Of a stretch of 25,781 nucleotides of DNA, positions 19,050 to 25,781 are shown piece after piece. The notes under the pieces were generated by a model that saw nothing but the letters and a program-made list of their open reading frames with translations, made no database searches and was not told the DNA's origin. How positions within the stretch are numbered: the stretch's first letter is position 1; each line of letters starts with the position of its first letter. Source of the stretch: Entrophospora sp. SA101 (taxonomy: Eukaryota; Glomeromycota; Glomeromycetes; Entrophosporales; Entrophosporaceae); assembly GCA_958430865.1 (NCBI GenBank), contig CAUDNR010000466.1, positions 5,296 to 31,076 on the forward strand. The letters are read 5' to 3'. The position numbers were made by a program, and so were the translations under genes.

Positions 19050-19383
19050 GATGATTTTCTAAACATGCTTTTGCAGCTAACCTACATCAAGCGATGTTAT
19101 TGTCATACGTTTAACGTGCCCCGTATAGGTAGCAACGTTTCTGATTGCGCCTTTGAGGAATGCTTTTAAGGCTAAAGATGGGAGTAATAGTTAGCTGCAA
19201 CTAGTCGCAATTAATTGAAGAGCCATATTTATTAAGATTCCCTTTGTTCATTCGTAAATAAGGCTGAAAATTTGTTTGACCCCACCACATCATGCTAGTA
19301 GTATTCAGATGGCTGGATTCGTAATCCCTTTAATATTGTTTTTTATGTCGTTTTATTCCTCCTCTACCAATACCTTTTCCTGG
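19050..19383 (-). pseudogene. H4: histone H4 pseudogene decayed at CpG sites
   Basis: The minus strand starts GKGIGRGGIKRHKK (H4 N-terminal tail) at 19380. A shifted frame continues NIKGITNPAI, then LIYE, matching NIQGITKPAI and LIYEE of H4. After a gap that may be an old intron (about 19175-19230), LKAFLKGAIRNVATYT and GHVKRMTITSLDV match the C-terminal helices ([30 protein letters not shown]). The gene is broken by a frameshift before NIKGI, TGA stops and a further shift after SLDV. In the Arg-rich block after PAI, the conserved Arg codons read TGA, TGA, TGT and CAA. Each is one CpG transition away from CGA or CGT. H4 is among the most conserved proteins known, so this copy cannot be functional. 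The first tail residues are missing. Confidence 0.85.
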
Positions 19384-19790
19384 AGATTTTTGTATTATTT
19401 AATCGTTTAAAATTAAAAAGGATGTATATAGAGGGTGAAATAATGTCAATATAATAAGCCTTAGCACTTCTGTACCTTCCTAAAATACATAAACTATACA
19501 ATTATTAGTGATCTAATGCACACCACTGGTCCTACATCAGTAGTTGTTTGATTATTAAGATTTTAAAACAATTAAATGCGCCAAGTTGAAAAATCGGAAA
19601 TGAACAAATTGAAGTTTGTTAAAAGTTACAAGTTCAGGTCCAAGTGAGGGTATCCTTCGGAATAAAATGGACCGATATTTCAAATATTTTTATGGTTGTG
19701 GTGCGGATTGGGCATAATAAATCTGATGTTCTCAAACCCAAAGCCATTTATCACTGTGGCGGAGGAAATATTTGCCCGTTTCTTTATTTT
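19384..19790. other. noncoding stretch
   Basis: No gene recognised. The 64-codon + ORF at 19696-19890 is Phe-rich and is the shadow of minus-strand sequence. Confidence 0.35.
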
Positions 19791-19799
19791 ATTTTATTT

Positions 19800-20040
19800 T
19801 TTCCTTATTAACCCATTCCACTTTTATCGTTTTTTGTTGGTAGAGGGTTTTTTATGGTGGTGCAGCAATTCCTTTTCCTTCTCCAGATAACTCGAGATTT
19901 CTTATCAAAATAACGTTTAAAATCTTTCCACGGCCTATCAACATCCTCCAAGTACTTTTGTCCACCAATTGATTTATGTTTTGATTTCAGGTTTTCCAGA
20001 CTTTATTGCATCATCAAATATTTCATCGATTTTTTTGGTT
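19800..20040 (-). pseudogene. degenerate coding fragment, family unknown
   Basis: Reading the minus strand from 20033, KKIDEIFDDAIKSGKPEIK runs to a stop. A shifted frame then gives KHKSIGGQKYLEDVDRPWKD and FKRYFDKKS, and a further shift LELSGEGKGIAAPP. The pieces follow each other without overlap and have strong coding character (charged, few rare residues), so this looks like one exon with at least two frameshifts. I do not recognise the protein; a transposon origin is possible. Confidence 0.4.
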
Positions 20041-20329
20041 TATATTATAGATAAGTGGCGATTCTTGCAAATGTTATCATAACAAAGTAAAAAGCCAAGG
20101 AAAAATCCAATTAATAGATAATCCACAAAAGAACTTACTAGTAAATAGTGAGCATTTTAGTTGAGGATTATTAAGGATGAAAGATTTATTGTATTTCAAA
20201 CAAAGTTAATTAGATTCTTTGAATGTCGGAATTCTTGGCTCAAATAGTTTATCGGTCAATTTTCCTTTTATAATAAAAAAATGAATAATTTGAGAGGGAG
20301 CAATTTCTGCTAAAGAAGTATATTAATAT

Positions 20330-20491
20330 AGTAATAGTAGTAGGGTATTAATCATTAATCTAGCCCCTGAAATCTTTATGTCCCATATTAATATTAATAT
20401 ATTGATTAATGATAAATTATTTGTTGAGGAGCTTAAACTTGGCGCAGATGATGGCTATTCAAATTATTACAAGTGGGAGGATGAGATGTAA
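20330..20491 (+). pseudogene. C-terminal coding fragment, family unknown
   Basis: The + frame INLAPEIFMSHI, a short Ile/Asn run, then DKLFVEELKLGADDGYSNYY and KWEDEM ends at TAA 20489-20491. The end of the reading is clearly protein-like, with GC above the surroundings, but no start or upstream exon is seen. It resembles the tail of a fungal gene that was partly duplicated. No family is recognised. Confidence 0.35.
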
Positions 20492-20607
20492 GATACAACA
20501 AGTGAAAAAGTTGAAATTGTGAATGTCATAATTATATATTAAATTGTTAATTTTTAAGTTTATATATATATAAATTTAATTTTTCCTGCCTACTGGTTTG
20601 TTTGCTT

Positions 20608-21787
20608 TTAATCTTTCTTCAAATCATATGATTGAATTTCAACTCCATCTTTTGTAATAACAAATATTTCTAAATAGTCGCCAGTGTATATATATCTTTC
20701 TACAGCTGATGTAAACGCATCTTTTGCGATAGTAATTGCTTTATCAAGTGGTAATGGTACTTTATCAATATTTCGTTGGTTTTTAAAAATTCAACCTGAA
20801 TTAAACATATAAATATGTAAATATGATTAATAATTATATAAAAACTTTTAATAACATATGCTAGCATAACAACAGCAACAACAACAACAACAACAACAAC
20901 AATGTATCATTAGCATGAAATTTTCTTACTTGATTGTCTAGAAAAGGTTGAATCAAAGTTTCACCTGATCCCTAGCATTACAAGGCACTGGCTCAAATGA
21001 ACCAACTGGATCAAAACGATAAATAACTCCTTTTCCTATTTATCAATTAACATTGGTTTATTGATATCATACAATAAAAAGTTATATATGCAATAAATAA
21101 AAATAGCATTCAATACCATTCTCATCAAGTCCAGCCAATGTATTGGAAATATAATATGGAAAGAAACGTTTCACATATAATGTGATTGCAATCATTTGAG
21201 CCAAAGCTGGTGTTGACATCTCTTTATCGTGTGCGTGTTCATACCACTGAAATGTAAAATATGCGAAATTTATAATTGTGTAAACATTCTTACTAATAAT
21301 GATCTACTTGAATTTAAATTTGAATGTAAAATTAATTGAATTGGACAAACCTCCATCTTTTGTTTAAGTTTCTTAACCATTGCAATGCCATCTGCTGCAT
21401 ATCCATTCAAAGAAATTGCTGCTTTATCTGATCTAATAAATCAAACAACCAGAAAAATAAACAAGGAATTAATGCATCAATAAAGCAAGCAGATCTACTC
21501 GCAATTTAAAAGCTTTAGGAGAATATCTTGAATTAATCAAGTATCCTCTACTTTGACGAGTATCAGAAGCTAATATACAATAGTCTTCGCCTGCAATAGC
21601 TAACGACGTGCTTTTTTATTTATTAAATTAAAAATAATTTTAGTTGATTAAAATTTCATTATTATTATTACTTTGAAAAAAATAAAAATTCCTAAAAACC
21701 GTGGGCTTTGACTGGAGCCGATGTCAAAAAACCCTCATGATTACTGCCGATTTCACTAGAAGGTAATTTAAAAAATTGTTGACTCAT
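20608..21787 (-). pseudogene. PRE7: proteasome beta-6 subunit (PRE7/PSMB1) pseudogene, introns retained
   Basis: Minus-strand exons at 21610-21499 ([20 protein letters not shown]), 21432-21351 (AAISLNGYAADGIAMVKK), 21246-21117 (HDKEMSTPALAQM, VKRFFPYYISNTLAGLDENG), 21035-20930 (KGVIYRFDPVGSFEP, LIQPFLDNQ) and 20795-20608 (AFTSAVERYIYTGDYLEIFV, ending DLKKD-stop) follow proteasome beta-6 in order. This is a non-catalytic beta subunit of the 20S core. A likely start, MSQQFFKLPSSEIG, lies at 21787. Lesions: a stop after KAHGF (21692-21694) and loss of the rest of that exon; one extra base at the 21499 junction; one base missing near 20977, where C.AGGSAE is expected; and two extra bases near 20785. 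Retained introns rule out a retrocopy and point to a DNA-level duplication. An intact copy must exist elsewhere. A second open stretch from ATG 21957 holds an early stop. Confidence 0.9.
20867..20903. repeat. (CAA)n microsatellite in a pseudogene intron
   Basis: About twelve AAC/CAA units, one altered to CAG, lie in the last intron of the proteasome pseudogene. Confidence 0.9.
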
Positions 21788-21957
21788 TGCAATAATAATA
21801 ATAATATCTGAAAGATTTTTTTAGCATTAGGAAAATTTACTTTTTCTCCGGTAACTTCGTCCAAATCATTTTTTTTTTCTTCTTCTTTAGCTTCGGAAAC
21901 TCGGATTTAGTAGCCGCTAGAAATGGGATAGGAATATGGCAGCATAGTTGATTCCAT

Positions 21958-22900
21958 AATAAAATTCAAAATAGGTAAAACTTTTATTCTTGTCACCCTG
22001 GATCTATTTCAAAAGCCGTAAGCAATGGCTAAAGAAGGACCAAATTTTACTCGTGATGACAGGAATTTAATCCACGAATCTTAAAAAGAAGCGTTTTTTA
22101 CTATAAAATATTTAGGGGCTCAATGGTAATATGTATTTTTCCTTACCCCTATAAAAACAAATGTTTCTTTTATGTAACTTCTGCACAATCAATAAAAAAA
22201 TTAAAAAGATAATAAGCATACAATAATGGTTAGGATTAAACCATATTATATTTAGTTCTGGACTTTCGATAATAAAAACATTCAGTAATCGATATCACCT
22301 TGATGTATCAATTGCGGGGACTCCCTCCCCAAAAGTCAGATAGATAAATAAAATATTTCAAGGTAGCTGCAAGAATAATAATTATTGACTGATTAATGTT
22401 ATAAGACGGGTCAAACATCAATATAATCTTTGAATCGTTTGGGGGCACTTTCTAAAAATCTTTTATTTTTTTTCAGTGAACGCATATTCTTCAATACTTC
22501 TATAAATATCATTCTGTGACATTTATTCTTCCACAAAAAACACACGTCATTATTTATTATATAATTCACTCTATGGTGGAGTATGGCAAATGACATCAAT
22601 TGACCTCTATTTTATTATTTAAAAATGGCAAATGTAATATAAAATTCTGCTACCACTATATACCGGTTGATTTAAATAAACATCTATACAGGAAAATCGA
22701 TTATACTTGAGAAAATAAAAGGAAGGCTCTCATGCAATATAATGTTTAACAATAATCATAATCTTTGTGATTAATTTCATAAAGTAGAAAATGCCATCCT
22801 AATTATTACCTGAAAAAATGGCTCAATATATATACACGGAATTTTTGTTCTCTTTGACAATCTTGTATATCAGAAATTCTGCATTTTATCTCGTTCTTTC
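21958..22900. other. mostly noncoding region with two small ORFs
   Basis: A + strand ATG at 22025 opens MAKEGPNFTRDDRNLIHES then stops (19 residues), divergent from the proteasome pseudogene. A minus-strand ORF at 22411-22599 (62 codons) is Lys-rich (WKNKCHRMIFIEVLKNMRSL) and may be part of the degenerate region that follows. Neither has a recognised family. Confidence 0.25.
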
Positions 22901-23038
22901 ATGATATTGATAGCACGAGTTTTGCGATTCCTGGCATTCAAGTCGGCTGGGTGAAAGTTGCACTATCAATATTTGGCAGTTCCATAATATAATTATAGAA
23001 TCTTCTGGCAAAAGGTTTAAAATATCCTTTCCAATTGC

Positions 23039-24058
23039 CTACATGAACAAATACCAGACATCAAATTGCTTGGAAAATGCTGTTGTATAGAAAATGAAAA
23101 CATCATTTGTACTTGTTGCCTTTTTATGTTCATCATTAAAAATTTTCAGAGTAATGCTCTCTGATCTCAACAATTTGCATTGATGTACCTCTGTTTGTAG
23201 TCGCCTGTGTATATCAGACAAAAACTATCCCAAAATAGAACAGCATATGCATTGATTATAATATGACTCGCTTTTGCAATATTAATATTGACAGTTCATT
23301 CTCACACGAAATTTCTGCAGGTTGGTCTTCAGACTTAGTGTCGATTATTTCAATTGATTTGATAATTTAAATGATTGATTGAATATGGAAGCTTGATCAA
23401 ATGTATGTATGGCACTATTATGGATGCAACTAAGATTGACTTTCTGTCCAGAATCATAGATATTCAGTTTTAGAGAACGAAATTGGGCAACAAAATACTC
23501 AAAATGTTGCCAGAATTGGCGATACCAGGGTCTCCCATACTGCATTGCTCTTTGTAGCAAGTCAAATCCCAATTCTGTAACAAGGTATCACGTTGGTTTG
23601 CATGTGCCATGATCCATGGATATATGTGAGATATCCACGCAGTTGATCTAGGTTTGAACTCTCATATCTGACAAGGTCAAACTGCATGATATTATTTACA
23701 TTTATTCCTTCAAGTCCAATAATATATTGAGTTTTGTCAACCGGTGTATGTGACAGAATAAGGCGAAGGATAATAGGTTTCAAATAAGCAGGCTTGCTCA
23801 GCTATTCTGAATAATGATTTCCTTCCTTAGGGTTTCCCATTGCTATTTGTAAATTATCCATAATAATAATTACAATCAGACTGTTGAACTCTTGATTGCG
23901 ATGTTTAGTAATTCTGTGCAATAATTGAAAAGGATTCGATTACTTCTCCCCAACGTAGCCGTTCCATTTTCAAATGATAAATTAAATGTAAGAACATCTT
24001 TAAGGAAAGTTTTTAAGCTAGTATTATTCGTAACACATTCATTTAGCATCTTTGGCAA
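23039..24058 (-). pseudogene. degenerate multi-exon coding region, family uncertain
   Basis: Four minus-strand open blocks follow in order: 24058-23876 (LPKMLNECVTNNTSLKTFLK ... ATLGRSNRILFNYCTELLNI), 23783-23562 (KPIILRLILSHTPVDKTQYI ... NLDQLRGYLTYIHGSWHMQT), 23572-23345 (FDLLQRAMQYGRPWYRQFWQ ... FVAQFRSLKLNIYDSGQKV) and 23221-23039 (DIHRRLQTEVHQCKLLRSES). GC is well above the neighbouring DNA. The second and third blocks join by a single frameshift at about 23570. Separating stops lack clear splice sites, so the gene is probably dead. The GRPWYRQFW block loosely recalls a GRPLW-type motif of large fungal Crinkler-like NTPase proteins. That is a weak impression, not an assignment. Confidence 0.4.
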
Positions 24059-24114
24059 TTCTTGTGCAGTGCGATGTTTTCCTTCTCTATCTCCCGCCCG
24101 TTAGAATGAAATAC

Positions 24115-24693
24115 ACAGCGAGTCTCGATTTAACGGACCTCGATTTAGCGGATTTAGGGGTTTAATGGATAAATTTTCAAAACCAAATTTTTCTATATTA
24201 ATATTCAATTTGATGGATATTTTTTAAAAACCCAATACCAATACCAATAAAATTCTCTCGATATTACGATAATGATGATTCTTGCCTTTTTTGGATAGCC
24301 TAATTTTATAATAATACAGTAATAAGCGTATAATAAATAAGCGTAATGATGTATTATTAATATTAATATTAAATATTAACAACATTTTTAATCGAACATA
24401 TTGTTAACTATTTCTTGGAAATGACACTTATATATAATGTCATTTTTTTTTATTTCTTTAATGCTGACGAATTTATTATGAAATGACGGAACAAGAAATT
24501 GTAAACATAGTGTTGGGGCAACCTGAAGTTGAAGATAATGAGGGTGTTGATAAGACAAGTGAGTCAATTGTAACAAATACAGAAGCTATAAATGGTTGAA
24601 AATGCGCTTAAATATATACAACAAAAAGATTTAGAAGTTGATCCTCAAATAATTAAAAATATATTGAAGTTAAAAAGAGAAAATTTCTTATAG
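24115..24693 (+). mobile_element. pogo/Tigger-like element relic
   Basis: The left end from about 24115 reads CAGCGAGT followed by two tandem 15-bp repeats, CTCGATTTAACGGAC and CTCGATTTAGCGGAT (24124-24153). This end type is known from Tigger/jerky-like pogo transposons. From ATG 24483 the frame MTEQEIVNIVLGQPEVED continues to a stop. After one frameshift VENALKYIQQKDLEVDPQII runs to TAG at 24691-24693. This matches the acidic C-terminal tail after the DDE domain of Tigger transposases (..EEIV..V, then ...AL.Y). The DNA-binding and catalytic parts and the right inverted end are missing. Confidence 0.6.
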
Positions 24694-25290
24694 AAGCACC
24701 CAAGAAGCAAAACAATGTTGCATTGAGTCGACAATGATAATAAAATGTTATTGTAATCACAAATGTAAGGCTGTTAAACAAGCTACTTAAGTTGTTTTGC
24801 AAGTAAACCAAGACGATTTTGAAATCGGCCAATAAATGTAAACAAGGGTAAACAACTAAAACAAATCAATCACAAGTGAATAAATAAAATGAACTTTATA
24901 GTATTGCAAAAGGCCATATTTGTTTATTTATAGTTATCTGGTGTTATTAAGTGTGCTTATAAATTCGTCTAGGAGGAACTTGTAAACTAATTAATTGACA
25001 AGAGTAGCCCAAAAGTTAACTCATAATTGTTAATTAACCGAAATGATACCTCGCAATATCACCATTTAACAAGAATTGAAAAATTGTAAAAGTTTATTTC
25101 AAAATATTGTTACAAGATAAGAAATAAAATAAGGATGAAATAAAAAGATAAATAAAAATAAGGTAATAATTTATAGCGGAGATTAAATTACGATTGTTAC
25201 TAGAACCTAATGTTTATTAATTAATCAATTGATATTGTTAGTAATGGATAGTAATTTCCAATTAATTAGTAATGAAATTTTTATTCAAAT
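24694..25290. other. AT-rich intergenic stretch
   Basis: No gene or repeat recognised. The missing right end of the Tigger relic was looked for here and not found. Confidence 0.4.
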
Positions 25291-25781
25291 TTAGAAAAAA
25301 GAGTCACAATCAAGATTATTTAACGAACTATTACTTGTAATTTTTAAGCTTTTAGATTTAGCAATCTCTTCATCTAATATTCTACTTGTTTGATGTGCAT
25401 CTGGATGTGATTAGTGTGCTTGTTGCGGATCACTACCACTGCTGCTGCTGCTGCTGCTGCTACCATCATTAAAATCAATTTCATGTTTTTTGATTTTAGA
25501 AAATCCGAATAATCTTTTTATTAAACTATTATTTTTTAAGTTCTTATTTGTTAACCTTTTATTTTCAAGAATTTCATTATTAATAATTTCGTTATGTTTA
25601 TCATAAGCAAATTTCTGAAGCTCTCCATTAGTTGGTCTTTTTGATGGATCCACATCCCAACATCTCTGCATCATTTGTGCATAATCGTCAGGCATTCCAG
25701 GTGGTATTGGTGGTCGTAAACCTTCACATATATCAAAAATCAAACGATGATTGTGAGCTCTATCATCAAATGGTGGATGAC
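25291..25781 (-). CDS. tyrosine-kinase-like protein kinase, C-terminal exon (5' part outside window), with an early stop
   Basis: The minus strand enters mid-gene with HPPFDDRAHNHRLIFDICEG, then LRPPIPPGMPDDYAQMMQRC and WDVDPSKRPTNGELQ. This is the C-lobe end of a TKL-type kinase; the CW..DP.KRPT block is the conserved helix with its structural Arg. The kinase core and ATP site lie beyond the edge. A basic linker and a Ser run from a GCT/AGC repeat follow. TAA at 25411-25413 stops the frame after DPQQAH, but the same frame then continues for 39 codons with coding character (SHPDAHQTSRILDEEIAKSK ... SLKITSNSSLNN) to a second TAA at 25291-25293. I infer a recent nonsense change in the non-catalytic tail. 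The kinase domain itself is undamaged where visible. These kinases are very numerous in arbuscular mycorrhizal fungi; the substrate is unknown. Confidence 0.8.
25438..25462 (-). repeat. (AGC)n trinucleotide repeat encoding poly-Ser
   Basis: About eight AGC/AGT-type Ser codons in a row in the kinase tail, a likely length-variable site. Confidence 0.85.

Noticed and set aside
1..25781. tRNA, rRNA or other structural RNA genes
   Set aside because: I looked for tRNA-like A/B boxes and conserved rRNA stretches by eye and saw none. A covariance-model scan would be decisive.

Overview
The window looks like nuclear DNA of an arbuscular mycorrhizal fungus of the Rhizophagus type (Glomeromycotina). 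It is extremely AT-rich, its short introns begin with GT and end with AG, and its gene content fits that group: a BTB/TLDc-type protein, a MATA_HMG box protein with long Asn runs, a tyrosine-kinase-like protein kinase, and many worn-out DNA transposons. No bacterial, organellar or viral features were seen. The species is inferred from gene style, not proven.

Layout, left to right. 1-881: last exon of a TLDc protein, cut by the window edge. 0.9-7.1 kb: a transposon graveyard holding a hAT transposase tail (about 1.19-1.42 kb), a Tc1/mariner remnant with recognisable ends (2979-3497), a tandem repeat of about 170 bp (3585-3970), and a 2.1-kb element bounded by inverted repeats that carries a broken Crypton-like tyrosine recombinase (4998-7070). 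An 89-bp hairpin MITE with a perfect 8-bp target duplication is nested inside that recombinase. 7.1-10.3 kb is essentially gene-free apart from an 82-codon ORF and an (ACAAACCA)n array.

10.3-14.6 kb is the healthiest part: an intact MATA_HMG gene (10332-11594, +), the C-terminal exons of a Sae2/Ctp1/CtIP-type DNA-end-resection factor (12713-13100, +) and, convergent with it, a complete five-exon LigB-family extradiol dioxygenase (13354-14527, -). 15.2-16.5 kb holds a short hAT derivative and a foldback-like element with repeated GATAAGTCGGA motifs. 16.9-17.8 kb is a low-complexity acidic/Asn-rich gene with a Myb/SANT-like C terminus.

18.5-25.3 kb is dominated by broken gene copies on the minus strand: the C-terminal half of a response-regulator receiver domain, a histone H4 pseudogene whose Arg codons have decayed at CpG sites, a duplicated proteasome beta-6 (PRE7/PSMB1) pseudogene that keeps its introns, an unidentified degenerate coding region (23.0-24.1 kb), and a pogo/Tigger relic. 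The window closes with the C-terminal exon of a kinase gene (25291-25781, -) that carries a stop codon well before the end of an otherwise open coding frame.

The genes do not form a pathway. The window reads as a gene-poor, transposon-rich compartment with a few functional genes (HMG, LigB dioxygenase, probably the CtIP-like gene) among duplicated and decaying copies. All exon limits were read by eye and have no transcript support.
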